From Candidatus Limosilactobacillus excrementigallinarum (GTDB lineage: Bacteria; Bacillota; Bacilli; Lactobacillales; Lactobacillaceae), in contig DWZS01000003.1 in the NCBI GenBank assembly GCA_019117445.1, forward strand, positions 35,810 through 99,809: 64,000 bases of DNA, given 5' to 3'. Below, piece after piece: positions 34,603 to 43,425 of the stretch. The notes under the pieces were generated by a model that saw only the letters and a list, made by a program, of their open reading frames with translations, searched no databases and was not told where the DNA came from. The stretch's first letter is position 1. Every line of letters starts with the position of its first letter. The translations under genes and the position numbers were made by a program.

Positions 34603-36552
34603 ATGGATCACAAACAAGTTGCGACCGACGTCGTTAACGCCGTCGGCAAAGACAATTTAGTTGCTGCTGCGCACTGTGCAACGCGGTTACGGTTAGTTTT
34701 AAAAGACGAAGCCAAAGTTGACCAAAAAGCATTGGATAACAATGGTGACGTTAAGGGAACGTTTAAGACCAATGGTCAGTACCAAATTATCATTGGCCCG
34801 GGAGACGTGAACAACGTTTATGATGAATTAATTAAGCAAACTGGATTGAAGGAAGTTTCCACTGACGATCTGAAGCAAATTGCTGCAAAGAATCAAAAGT
34901 TCAATCCAGTCATGGCGTTCATTAAGCTCTTATCTGATATCTTTGTACCAATTATTCCGGCATTGGTCGCCGGTGGTTTGCTGATGGCCCTCGATAATGT
35001 GCTGACGGCGAAGGGACTATTTGGTCCCCAATCCGTCATTCAAATGTGGCCAGCCTTAAAGGGCATTGAAGGGATGGTCAACGTCATGTCGGCAGCGCCA
35101 TACGTATTCTTACCGATCTTGGTCGGTATTTCTGGTGCGAAGCGGTTTGGTGCTAACCAATTCTTAGGGGCATTTGTCGGAATGATGATGACCGCGCCGG
35201 CTTTAGCGGATGGCGGTTCTTGGAACATCTTCGGGTTAACTGTTCATATTCAGTCTTACACGAGTCAGGTTATTCCAGCATTGGCAGCGGTTTGGATGCT
35301 TTCCATCTTCGAAAAGTGGTTGCATAAACGACTACCAGCTGCCGTTGACTTTACATTTACGCCATTGATTTCAGTCCTCTTAACTGGGTTCCTGACGTTT
35401 ATCGTGGTCGGACCGGTGATGAAGGATCTTTCTGATTTACTGACTAACGGAATTGTTTGGTTATACGACACGTTAGGATTTGTTGGAACAGGAATTTTTG
35501 GGGCTTTGTATTCGCCAATTGTTTTAACTGGTTTACACCAAAGCTTCCCTGCTATCGAAACGCAATTAGTGACCGCCTTTAAAGCTGGCAAGGGTGCGGG
35601 TGATTTTATTTTCATCGTGGCTTCAATGGCCAATGTTGCCCAAGGGGCCGCAACCACTGCAGTTTACTTCTTAACACGGAATGAAAAGATGAAAGCTCTC
35701 TCTAGTTCTTCAGCGATTTCCGCTTTACTGGGGATTACTGAACCCGCTATCTTCGGGGTAAATCTGAAGTTACGGTTCCCATTCTTCTGTGCATTGGTTG
35801 GTTCATGTGTGGCTTCCACAATTGCTGGATTAATGCACGTGGTTGCCGCTTCAATGGGTTCAGCAGGTTTCATTGGTTTCTTATCCGTATATGCTAAATC
35901 AATTCCAGGCTACTTATTGTGTGAAGTGATTTCATTCGTAATTGCCTTCTTAGTAACCTTCTTCTACGGTAAGACACATGACGAACTGGTTAACCCTGCA
36001 ACAGCGGGCGCAGATGCGGCAGATGGTGCATCACAAGCGGCCGAAGCAGCTGCACCGGTTCAACATGCTTCAGCGCCAGCAGACGAAAATGCTAAGAATG
36101 AAGTAGTTGCAAGCCCAGTTTCTGGAACTGCCGAAGACATTACTGCAGTCAATGATGAAGTCTTCTCCCAGAAGATGATGGGGGATGGTGCGGCAGTTGT
36201 TCCTAATGATGGTACGATTTATGCACCTGTTGATGGTACAATTACAGTTGCTTATGCTACGAAGCACGCGTATGGTTTAACTTCAGACGATGGTGCTGAA
36301 GTCTTGATTCATGTTGGGTTAGATACTGTGAACCTCAAGGGTGAACACTTTGAAAGCTTTGTTGAACAAGGCCAAAAGGTTAAGAAGGGTGATCGCCTTG
36401 GCACCATCGACCTAGCTGCGGTTAAGGCAGCTGGTTATGATACCACCGTCATGGTCGTAGTCACAAACACGACCAATTACACGCAAGTCAAGCGCGTTGC
36501 TGATGGTGAGATTAGCCATGGCGATGACTTGGTTGAGGTTGTCAGTAAATAA
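34603..36552 (+). CDS. scrA: PTS system EIIBCA, sucrose/beta-glucoside type
   Basis: 649 residues in B-C-A order. EIIB holds phospho-Cys25 (AHCATRLRL), EIIC spans ~100-460 with multiple helices and the [11 protein letters not shown] block, and a Pro/Ala-rich linker leads to EIIA (~500-649) with phospho-His570 ([11 protein letters not shown]). It phosphorylates sugar during uptake. Sucrose is suggested by the nearby GH32 hydrolase and similar operator; trehalose or a beta-glucoside cannot be ruled out. ATG 34603 lies 8 nt after GGGAG; ATG 34597 is too near. Confidence 0.9.
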   Translation: MDHKQVATDVVNAVGKDNLVAAAHCATRLRLVLKDEAKVDQKALDNNGDVKGTFKTNGQYQIIIGPGDVNNVYDELIKQTGLKEVSTDDLKQIAAKNQKFNPVMAFIKLLSDIFVPIIPALVAGGLLMALDNVLTAKGLFGPQSVIQMWPALKGIEGMVNVMSAAPYVFLPILVGISGAKRFGANQFLGAFVGMMMTAPALADGGSWNIFGLTVHIQSYTSQVIPALAAVWMLSIFEKWLHKRLPAAVDFTFTPLISVLLTGFLTFIVVGPVMKDLSDLLTNGIVWLYDTLGFVGTGIFGALYSPIVLTGLHQSFPAIETQLVTAFKAGKGAGDFIFIVASMANVAQGAATTAVYFLTRNEKMKALSSSSAISALLGITEPAIFGVNLKLRFPFFCALVGSCVASTIAGLMHVVAASMGSAGFIGFLSVYAKSIPGYLLCEVISFVIAFLVTFFYGKTHDELVNPATAGADAADGASQAAEAAAPVQHASAPADENAKNEVVASPVSGTAEDITAVNDEVFSQKMMGDGAAVVPNDGTIYAPVDGTITVAYATKHAYGLTSDDGAEVLIHVGLDTVNLKGEHFESFVEQGQKVKKGDRLGTIDLAAVKAAGYDTTVMVVVTNTTNYTQVKRVADGEISHGDDLVEVVSK

Positions 36553-36628
36553 TAATTGGGAGGCCAACTGCTGATTTATCAGCGGTCGGACTGCCAGTCA
36601 GCTACTGCGCTGTTACATTTTTACCTTT
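36553..36628. other. Short structured spacer after scrA
   Basis: Contains a hairpin CTGCTGA/TCAGCGG and a second short inverted repeat, with no T tract and no ORF. I see nothing more specific. Confidence 0.35.
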
Positions 36629-36667
36629 AAAGTAGTAAAGAGGTTGGAAGACTCCAGCCTCTTTTTT
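36629..36667 (+). terminator. Terminator of scrA
   Basis: AAAGAGG..GGA / TCC..CCTCTTT stem with T tract. Confidence 0.85.
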
Positions 36668-36727
36668 TGCTGTAAGCCACGCTAATCATGATATAATCAA
36701 ATCCAGAATAAATAGGAGGCGGAACTA

Positions 36728-37315
36728 ATGAGTGACTTTCCACAATTAAACTTAGCAGCGCAAACGGGTACTAAGGCAATAATTCACACTAATCACGGGG
36801 ATCTAAAGGTTCAACTATTTGACCAACTTGCTCCTAAGACGGTGAAAAATTTTGTTGAATTGGCTAAAAAGGGATACTACGATGGGGTCCTTTTCCATCG
36901 GGTTATTCCAGACTTTATGATTCAAGGTGGTGACCCAACGGGAACCGGTGCTGGTGGTGAAAGCATTTATGGTCAAGCTTTCGAAGACGAATTTAGCGAC
37001 CAGCTTTTCAATTTTAACGGGGCGTTATCAATGGCCAATGCTGGTCCTAATACCAACGGAAGCCAATTTTTCATCGTGACGAACGAAAACCTTACTACTA
37101 ACTTGGCTGATCAAATGAAGGCGGCTGGTTATCCGCAAGCAGTCATTGACCATTATGTGGCTAATGGTGGAACACCATGGCTCGATCACCATCACACTGT
37201 TTTTGGGCAAGTCGTTAATGGAATGAAAGTGGCTAAAGAGATTAGCCGCGTTGATCGTGATTTGAGCGATCGTCCAAAGGATGACGTTGTCATTAAATCA
37301 ATTAGTATTGATTAA
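36728..37315 (+). CDS. ppiB: Cyclophilin-type peptidyl-prolyl cis-trans isomerase
   Basis: 195 residues. FHRVIPDFMIQGGDPTGTG carries the catalytic Arg and the cyclophilin signature, and NGSQFFIVT and FGQV complete the active site. No signal peptide, so it is cytoplasmic. SD AATAGGAGG. An insertion of ~25 residues around NLADQMKAAGYPQAV is typical of firmicute PpiB. The fumarate-reductase gene starts 10 bp later, so the two are cotranscribed. Confidence 0.93.
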   Translation: MSDFPQLNLAAQTGTKAIIHTNHGDLKVQLFDQLAPKTVKNFVELAKKGYYDGVLFHRVIPDFMIQGGDPTGTGAGGESIYGQAFEDEFSDQLFNFNGALSMANAGPNTNGSQFFIVTNENLTTNLADQMKAAGYPQAVIDHYVANGGTPWLDHHHTVFGQVVNGMKVAKEISRVDRDLSDRPKDDVVIKSISID

Positions 37316-37325
37316 GGGTGCTGGT

Positions 37326-38681
37326 ATGACAGAAATTGACTATGATTTAATTGTAATTGGCAGTGGGGGTGCCGGATTGACCACAGCTGTTCAGGCGCGT
37401 GAACTAGGACTGACAGTTGCTGTTTTAGAAAAGAATTCCCAAGTTGGTGGTAATACTAAACGGGCATCTTCTGGAATGAATGCAGCGGAAACAACTGTCC
37501 AAGCCCGTAATCAAATTGCGGACCGGATGCAGGATTTTTATCAGGAAACTTACCAGGGTGGTGGTAAGCTGAATGATCCAGCAATGCTGAAACAGTTTGT
37601 TACCCATGCGCCATTAGCGATTGAATGGCTAACCCAGCATGGTTTGCCACTGGATGATTTGACCATTACTGGCGGAATGTCAGTCAAGCGAACCCACCGC
37701 CCAGCTTCGACAGCTCCCGTCGGTGCTTATTTGGTCAAAGGATTACAAAAATTGGCAATTGAAGCTGGAGTACAGATAATTACGGAAGCACACGTCAGTA
37801 AATTATTGACCGCTACCGACGCCGTGTGTGGGGTAGAATATGTTGACGCTAAAAAAGTAGTTCATCAATTCCACTCACGCGCGGTAGTATTGGCAACGGG
37901 TGGTTTTGGGGCCTCCAAAGAGTTGATGCGCCGGTATCGACCAGATTTGGCTAATTACCGCACAACCAACCAACCTGGTGCGACAGGGGACGGCTTAAAA
38001 TTAGCCCAGCAGGTTGGTGCGCAATTAATGCAGTTGGATCTAGTACAGGTTCACCCAACTGTCCAGCAGGATCAAGACCATGCATTTTTGATTGGTGAAG
38101 CAGTTCGGGGTGAAGGCGCCATTTTAGTGAATGAAAAGGGACAACGGTTTGTAAACGAACTGGCTACGCGGCGAGTGGTTTCGAATGCTATTACTGCGTT
38201 AGCCAAGCATAGTGCATACTTAATTTTTGATCAGGAAGTTCGTTCACGGGTTAAGGCAATTGAATTTTATGATCAAATTGGTTTAGTGCGGACAGGGGCG
38301 ACAATCGAGCAGCTGGCTGAACAATTGTCTTTGCCAGATTTACCAATGGCCATTCACCAGTGGAATGAGGCAGTTCGTGTCCAAGATGATCGACAATTTA
38401 GTCGGACAACTGGAATGAGTTTTCCACTGAGTAAGGCACCATTTTATGCCATTCATGTTGCTCCAGCAATTCATTACACGATGGGTGGCATTCATGTCGA
38501 TCCGGAGACCCGGGTGTTGGATGCCAATGGACAGGTAATTAATGGATTATATGCTGCTGGAGAGGTTACCGGTGGACTACACGGAAATAACCGAATTGGT
38601 GGTAATTCGATTGCGGAAACCGTGGTGTTTGGACGCCAAGCGGCATTAACAATTCAACGTGATTTAAAAGTTAATCAATAA
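37326..38681 (+). CDS. Fumarate-reductase-type flavoprotein (FAD-binding)
   Basis: 451 residues. FAD-binding GSGGAGLTT (12-20), the RFVNE stretch (~ residue 276) and the C-terminal AGEVTGGLHGNNRIGGNSI of the fumarate reductase/succinate dehydrogenase flavoprotein superfamily are clear. No N-terminal cytochrome or FMN-binding domain is present, so it is a single-domain soluble enzyme similar to lactobacillar fumarate or 3-oxosteroid/urocanate reductases. ATG 37326 follows AAGGGTG; an earlier in-frame start lies within ppiB. Fumarate reduction would serve as an electron sink and fits the malate gene set 10 kb away, but the acceptor is inferred. Confidence 0.85.
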   Translation: MTEIDYDLIVIGSGGAGLTTAVQARELGLTVAVLEKNSQVGGNTKRASSGMNAAETTVQARNQIADRMQDFYQETYQGGGKLNDPAMLKQFVTHAPLAIEWLTQHGLPLDDLTITGGMSVKRTHRPASTAPVGAYLVKGLQKLAIEAGVQIITEAHVSKLLTATDAVCGVEYVDAKKVVHQFHSRAVVLATGGFGASKELMRRYRPDLANYRTTNQPGATGDGLKLAQQVGAQLMQLDLVQVHPTVQQDQDHAFLIGEAVRGEGAILVNEKGQRFVNELATRRVVSNAITALAKHSAYLIFDQEVRSRVKAIEFYDQIGLVRTGATIEQLAEQLSLPDLPMAIHQWNEAVRVQDDRQFSRTTGMSFPLSKAPFYAIHVAPAIHYTMGGIHVDPETRVLDANGQVINGLYAAGEVTGGLHGNNRIGGNSIAETVVFGRQAALTIQRDLKVNQ

Positions 38682-38684
38682 ACA

Positions 38685-38729
38685 ATAGGGGGGCAAAGTT
38701 CGGTTAATCCGAACTCTGCCCCCTTATTT
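38685..38729. terminator. Bidirectional terminator
   Basis: AATAGGGGGGCA.AGTTCGG / CCGAACT.TGCCCCCTTATT hairpin between converging genes. Confidence 0.85.
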
Positions 38730-38747
38730 TGATGAGGAGTAAAAGTA

Positions 38748-40250
38748 TTAATGACGAGTGTATTCTTGGTCAACTGTCTTAGCAGTTAACCCAACAATGT
38801 TCTTCTTTTGTGGGGTGAATAAGCCGACGAACCAAGCGATGAACATGGATGATAAGAAGGAAACACATGAAACCATAAATGGTGACATGCCCTTTGATTG
38901 TACATAGTAGGTAAGGGCAGCACTGACAATCAGACCAGTGACGGCCCCAACGGTATTGGCACGTTGGGTAAAGATCCCCGCTGCGAAGATTCCGGCAATT
39001 GGGACCCCAAATAAACCAGTAAAGGCTAAGAAGAGGTTCCAGGTTTGGGATTGGTTACCAACTAAGAGGTAAATGGCCATTAGCAAACCAAGAATTCCGG
39101 CAATGAGAATGACGATCCGGGCTAATTGGACGTCGCTAATCCGCTTGAACTTCTTGTCGAAGAAGCGTTGTTTGAAGTCGGTAATCGCACAAGCGGAAAT
39201 CGCGTTGAGGCTGGAAGCAATGGTGGATTGCGCAGCCGCAAAGATTCCGGCAATGATCAGTCCGGCTAAACCAGCAGGAACTTCTTTGATGACAAAGTAT
39301 GGTACAACGGCACTGGTGTTGAAGCCCTTTGGTAGACTTGCTGAGTGCAAGTAGAAACTGTACAAAATGGTTCCCATCCCGTAAAAGATTGGGATCGTAA
39401 TAAATGCTAAGAGTCCATTAGTCCAAAGTGACTTGGCGGTTTCTTTCATCGTGGAAGTGGTTTGGTAACGCTGAACCACATCTTGACTACCCGTGTATTG
39501 GTAAAGAGAGTTAAAAACGGAACCGGCAAAAATTAATGGAATGAATAATTTCAGGTTGTGGGGGTCCCAGTTAGCTTTGGAGTAGAGCTTATGGTGAACG
39601 GCAACGTCATGGGCGATTGTACCAAAACCACCCTTGATGTAGTAAGCACCAATGAAGATGATCAGGAGTGCTCCGCCAAGGAGGAGGAATCCTTGGATAA
39701 CGTCTGTCCAAATGACTCCTTCGATCCCACCAAGGAATGCGTAGATGATACAAAGACCACCGACGAAGAGAGCAATCAAGATTGGGTTAATTGAGGAAAC
39801 GGAAGTAATGGCTAAAATTGGTAGGTAAATAACAATGGCAATTCTTCCTAAGTGGTAGAGCATAAATAGTAAACTACCGAGAACCCGCATAATAGGACTA
39901 AACCGATCTTCAAGGTATTCATAAGCAGTCGTAACTTGTAATTTACGGAAAAACGGTACGTAGTATTTAATCAAAATTGGGATAATCAAAATGATGGTCA
40001 AGTTCCCAACTGAGTATGACCAGTCTGTGAGGAATGCTTGCTCTGGCGTCGACATAAACGTAATCGCGCTTAACGTGGTTGCGTAAATACTGAAACCAGT
40101 GGCCCAAGCAGGAACAGAACTATTGGCCTTAAAGAAGGCATCGGTATCCTTGCTAGCGCGTTTGGTAAAGTAGGCCCCAATTAGCAACATCGCAAGGAGG
40201 TAAACAAGGAGGACGATCCAATTAAACGTCCCAAATCCAGTTTTTTGCAT
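38748..40250 (-). CDS. nanT: Sodium:solute symporter (SSS), probable sialic acid transporter
   Basis: 500 residues with ~13 membrane helices. The N-terminal SSS pattern (GAYFTKRASKDTDAFFKA..., ATTLSAITFMSTPEQAF) and the Na2-site region (AAAQSTIASSLNAIS) are visible. SSS members are the main sialic acid importers in several firmicutes, and its place in the minus-strand half of the nan locus supports N-acetylneuraminate as substrate. It ends a transcript; the cation antiporter gene stops two bases before its start. Substrate inferred from context. Confidence 0.82.
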   Translation of the reverse strand: MQKTGFGTFNWIVLLVYLLAMLLIGAYFTKRASKDTDAFFKANSSVPAWATGFSIYATTLSAITFMSTPEQAFLTDWSYSVGNLTIILIIPILIKYYVPFFRKLQVTTAYEYLEDRFSPIMRVLGSLLFMLYHLGRIAIVIYLPILAITSVSSINPILIALFVGGLCIIYAFLGGIEGVIWTDVIQGFLLLGGALLIIFIGAYYIKGGFGTIAHDVAVHHKLYSKANWDPHNLKLFIPLIFAGSVFNSLYQYTGSQDVVQRYQTTSTMKETAKSLWTNGLLAFITIPIFYGMGTILYSFYLHSASLPKGFNTSAVVPYFVIKEVPAGLAGLIIAGIFAAAQSTIASSLNAISACAITDFKQRFFDKKFKRISDVQLARIVILIAGILGLLMAIYLLVGNQSQTWNLFLAFTGLFGVPIAGIFAAGIFTQRANTVGAVTGLIVSAALTYYVQSKGMSPFMVSCVSFLSSMFIAWFVGLFTPQKKNIVGLTAKTVDQEYTRH

Positions 40251-40252
40251 AG

Positions 40253-41437
40253 TTAATCTAATCGCCTTTCATTATTTTGACTATTAACGTTACGTTGAAT
40301 AAAAATCTTTAAGAGGAGTGGTGCGAGTAAGGTTGTAATGACGGTTACCAGGATCAAAGCAGTAAAGTAGCTTTGATCAATCAATCCTGCTGAAAGGGCC
40401 ACTTTGATAACCACTAATGCCATTTCACCACGCGATACCATCCCAGCACCGACAATGTTGGCTTCCTTCCAATTGAGATGGAAAAGTTTAGCACCAATTC
40501 CACAGCCCAGTTGCTTGCCAAGAACGGCGATGACAATCAAGCAGATAATAAAGAGCACATCATTGCCAATGTCATGGAAAGTAACTTCTAGGCCGATGCT
40601 AATGAAGAAAACGGGAGTAAAAATTGCATAACCAATTGGTTCAATTTTTGGTGCTAATGCTTCTTCATATTTGGTTTGTGAAATAGCTAGTCCGGCACAG
40701 TAGGCACCCAAAACATCACTCATGCCACATTTCACTGCGATCCACGCAAAACCAAAGCAGATAATCAAAGCTGCTGTTGGGAGGCTTTCACTAATCCCCA
40801 TTTTGTCAAAAATCTGTAAGAATCTTGGTACGATGTAGCGACCAATCAACAGAACGATAATGAAGAAAAGAATTTGCGGAATGACCATTGAGAGGACCTT
40901 ACCACTGAGTGATGAGGCTGAGTGCTGACCAACTAGTTGAACACTGATGCCCAACAAAATGATACAGATGATATCATCAGCAACGGCTGCGCCAAGAATA
41001 ATCTGGCTTTCGCGAGTGTTGGAATAACCCATTTCACGCAACACCTGAACGGTGATGCTGACGGATGTGGCACTAAGCACGAGGCCCATGAAAGCTGCTG
41101 TTTGGACATCAAAGTTGAATACATTGTGGCACAGCAAGTAGGCGGTTCCCGTTGGAAAAATCACACCCAAGGTGGCCACGGTCAATGATGGTGCCCAGTA
41201 GTGGAGGAGTTGACGGAGATCCCCTTCTAAACCAGCAATAAACATCAGCATAATGACCCCGATGTTAGAGAAATAGTGGATGAAGGTGGTGGGCGTCAAC
41301 AGATGAAAGACGGCCGGTCCAATTAAGATTCCGGCAATCAATTCACCCATGACTGGAGGCAGACCGATTCGTGAGGAGAGTTCAGAACAAACCTTACCGA
41401 CCAATAAAATAAGAACAATTTGTAATAGATAGTTCAT
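40253..41437 (-). CDS. CPA2-family monovalent cation/H+ antiporter (NapA-like)
   Basis: 394 residues with 12-13 helices. LPPVMGELIAGILIGPAVF and GAAVADDIICIILLG (the paired Asp-Asp ion site) place it in the NapA-type Na+/H+ antiporters. There is no C-terminal TrkA-N/RCK domain. It sits between the TIM-barrel isomerase (19-bp gap) and the SSS symporter (2-bp gap), so all three are cotranscribed. A plausible role is to expel the Na+ that enters with sialic acid. K+ instead of Na+ cannot be excluded. Confidence 0.85.
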   Translation of the reverse strand: MNYLLQIVLILLVGKVCSELSSRIGLPPVMGELIAGILIGPAVFHLLTPTTFIHYFSNIGVIMLMFIAGLEGDLRQLLHYWAPSLTVATLGVIFPTGTAYLLCHNVFNFDVQTAAFMGLVLSATSVSITVQVLREMGYSNTRESQIILGAAVADDIICIILLGISVQLVGQHSASSLSGKVLSMVIPQILFFIIVLLIGRYIVPRFLQIFDKMGISESLPTAALIICFGFAWIAVKCGMSDVLGAYCAGLAISQTKYEEALAPKIEPIGYAIFTPVFFISIGLEVTFHDIGNDVLFIICLIVIAVLGKQLGCGIGAKLFHLNWKEANIVGAGMVSRGEMALVVIKVALSAGLIDQSYFTALILVTVITTLLAPLLLKIFIQRNVNSQNNERRLD

Positions 41438-41455
41438 TGGTCAATCCTTTAGGAA

Positions 41456-42172
41456 CTAAAGTAATTCATTGACTTTAGCAATTTCCTGATCCAACAACTT
41501 AGCAGATGGAATATTGTATTCCAAAAATACTGGTACACCAGCGGGTACCTTCTCAGTTAAGCGTTGCCAATCGGTATCACCATTATCGAGCATGGTTGTA
41601 TCCCGGTCTTTAATATTCTTTAAATGGAAGACGGTGATTTTAGAGCTTAATTGGTCCATCGCTGCTTGGGGATCTTGATCGATCCAATACCAATTGCCAG
41701 AATCAAAGGTGTAGCCAAAGTGACCATTGGTAGTATCTAAGAAATTAAAGATTTTTGGTACTTCACCATGATCGTTCGGTTCGTTTTCAACGCTGATGGC
41801 AACATCATTGGTTGGAATTTGCATCAATAATTGCTTGGTATCTTCAGTTAAGGCACCATAATCGCCTAAACTGATTTTTAGATTTTTAATTCCATATTTT
41901 TGAGCCAGCGCAATGTAATCGGTGAGGTGAGAATTTAATTCACCATCATTGAAGAGGGCTTCGGGAATAGAATAATAAAGTCCCCAATTATTTTGATGAG
42001 CGAGTTCACTAATCTTATCTAGTTCCGCTTCTTGACTGGCTGGTTGGAAAAATTCACCACGAACTTCAACATTATCAATCGGTTTGCCGATCAATTCCTG
42101 AAGGACATCGTATTGGGAGTGGCCCGTATTCATTTGATCAAGAAAAACCGCGGTATTAATTGATACCTTCAT
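41456..42172 (-). CDS. Sugar phosphate isomerase/epimerase-like TIM-barrel protein
   Basis: 238 residues, AP-endonuclease-2/xylose-isomerase-like barrel. VEVRGEFF, ISVENEPNDHG, GYTFDSGNWYW and VFHLKNIKD carry the Glu, Asp and His metal ligands typical of the fold. ATG 42172 follows AAAGAGGTG; the longer in-frame extension overlaps a terminator hairpin and has a non-coding-like composition. First gene of the isomerase-antiporter-symporter transcript. A role in sialic acid or an amino-sugar intermediate is inferred only from location; no defined step of the Neu5Ac pathway lacks an enzyme here. Confidence 0.78.
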   Translation of the reverse strand: MKVSINTAVFLDQMNTGHSQYDVLQELIGKPIDNVEVRGEFFQPASQEAELDKISELAHQNNWGLYYSIPEALFNDGELNSHLTDYIALAQKYGIKNLKISLGDYGALTEDTKQLLMQIPTNDVAISVENEPNDHGEVPKIFNFLDTTNGHFGYTFDSGNWYWIDQDPQAAMDQLSSKITVFHLKNIKDRDTTMLDNGDTDWQRLTEKVPAGVPVFLEYNIPSAKLLDQEIAKVNELL

Positions 42173-42201
42173 GAAATACACCTCTTTAAAAGAAAATGCG
42201 G

Positions 42202-42251
42202 AAATAAAAAAACACACAAAGAAAGCAGCCGTGGATGCGGCGCTTTTTTGT
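42202..42251 (-). terminator. Hairpin between nanK and the isomerase gene
   Basis: Minus-strand stem CACAAA..AGC.GCCG / CGGC.GCTTT.TTTGTG followed by TTTTTTTATTT. It lies in the 5' leader of the isomerase operon, so it could be a terminator for nanK or an attenuator. Confidence 0.7.
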
Positions 42252-42281
42252 GCGGTTGAATTAAACTTTAAAACTATTACG

Positions 42282-42324
42282 GTGTTAACCATAACACGTT
42301 TAAATTAAAATGTATACGCTTTCA
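42282..42324 (-). promoter_or_regulatory. Regulatory region of the isomerase/antiporter/symporter operon
   Basis: Contains the palindrome GTGTTA-ACCA-TAACAC (42282-42297) and a textbook cre, TGTATACGCTTTCA (42311-42324), whose minus-strand reading TGAAAGCGTATACA fits the consensus. The cre overlaps the 3' end of nanK. Confidence 0.75.
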
Positions 42325-43182
42325 TAAAAAGAATGGCGAAATAGCTCCAAAGACTTGCGCTTGATCTTGGAGAGTTGTTGCCTTGATATCAACGTTTGCT
42401 AACCCTTCCGGGAGAAAGTGTTGAACAGCAGATTTAATTTGATGAATGAAAAAATCACCCTGTTGACTAACTGCACCGCCGATTAAAATTTGGGCTGGAT
42501 CCAGGATTAAACAGATTTGAGCTAACTGTTTACCAAGCTGCCGACACCAATGTTGAATAATTTCGACAAATTGTGACTGACCATCGCGCGCCCGTTGGAA
42601 GGCTTCCGGAACTGAAACGTTGATCGATTCAAGACGGTGTTGTAAAGCCAGGGTAGAAGCCTGACTTTCAAAACACTCTTTTGATTCTGGATCATAGTTA
42701 AGGTAGCCAACAGAATTCGCAAGACCGTGAGCACCCCTGGATAAATGTCCGTTGTGGTAGAAGGCACCACCAATCCCAGTTCCTAAAGCTACGCAGTACA
42801 CTGATTGATCTGCATGAACATGACCACATAAAATTTCGCCCATTAGGGCCGCATCAACATCATTCATCACCTGAACTGGTACTTGCACAGCCTTTTCTAA
42901 TACTTGTTTTAGTGGGGTGCCTTGATAATTTTGGATGGTTGGGCCAGCATAGATAATTTCACCATGATGACCAACGCGTCCGGCGGTGCTAACCCCAATT
43001 CCACTAATTTTAAATTGTCCCATTATTTGATGACTAATGGTTGTTAAGGCTTTAACAATGGCTTGGTCTTGATTATGATTGGTAGCTGTTTTACCAGAAT
43101 TAAGCATTTTTAAATTTGAGTCAATAACAGCATATTTAATTGACGTCCCACCAACGTCAAAAGCAAGATAATTTTTTTGCAT
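42322..43182 (-). CDS. nanK: ROK-family kinase, probable N-acetylmannosamine kinase
   Basis: 286 residues. DVGGT (9-13) binds phosphate of ATP and ND at 107-108 supplies the catalytic Asp. The ROK zinc motif (CXCGXXGCXE) is replaced by YDPESKECFESQAST, so the zinc site of glucokinases is missing, as seen in some NanK proteins. It would phosphorylate ManNAc made by NanA to ManNAc-6-P. ATG 43182 lies 9 nt after AAAGGA; the TTG at 43191 is too near. Divergent from nanA. Confidence 0.82.
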   Translation of the reverse strand: MQKNYLAFDVGGTSIKYAVIDSNLKMLNSGKTATNHNQDQAIVKALTTISHQIMGQFKISGIGVSTAGRVGHHGEIIYAGPTIQNYQGTPLKQVLEKAVQVPVQVMNDVDAALMGEILCGHVHADQSVYCVALGTGIGGAFYHNGHLSRGAHGLANSVGYLNYDPESKECFESQASTLALQHRLESINVSVPEAFQRARDGQSQFVEIIQHWCRQLGKQLAQICLILDPAQILIGGAVSQQGDFFIHQIKSAVQHFLPEGLANVDIKATTLQDQAQVFGAISPFFL

Positions 43183-43210
43183 CAGGGTCAATCCTTTCTG
43201 AAATCCTCAG

Positions 43211-43229
43211 TTAAAACGCTTACATTATA
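43211..43229 (-). promoter_or_regulatory. nanK promoter with cre-like site
   Basis: Extended -10 TGaTATAAT (minus strand; TATAAT at 43224-43229) with a cre-like TTAAAACGCTTACA at 43211-43224 just downstream. A TTTAAA -35 lies 17 bp upstream. Confidence 0.65.
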
Positions 43230-43327
43230 TCATGCTTAAGCCTTTCTTTAAATTTATTTTTCAGATAAGAAACGCTATTAAAACAGGGATATGAACGACT
43301 AATGAAAAATATTATCATAAAAAGTAA

Positions 43328-43356
43328 TTGCAAAAATAGTTTTCACAACGTATCCT
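43328..43356 (+). promoter_or_regulatory. nanA promoter
   Basis: -35 TTGCAA (43328-43333), 17-bp spacer, -10 TATCCT (43351-43356). The spacer region contains TGCAAAAATAGTTTTCA (43329-43345), an imperfect palindrome that may be the RpiR operator. Confidence 0.6.
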
Positions 43357-43425
43357 TAGGGTGCGGTTGAAGAAGAACTATTACATGAATTTAGTAACCA
43401 GTATTTTAAACAAAGGATGGTAAAA

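Noticed and set aside
35265..35657. 130-residue minus-strand ORF inside scrA
   Set aside because: Shadow of the EIIC domain; no SD, no family features.
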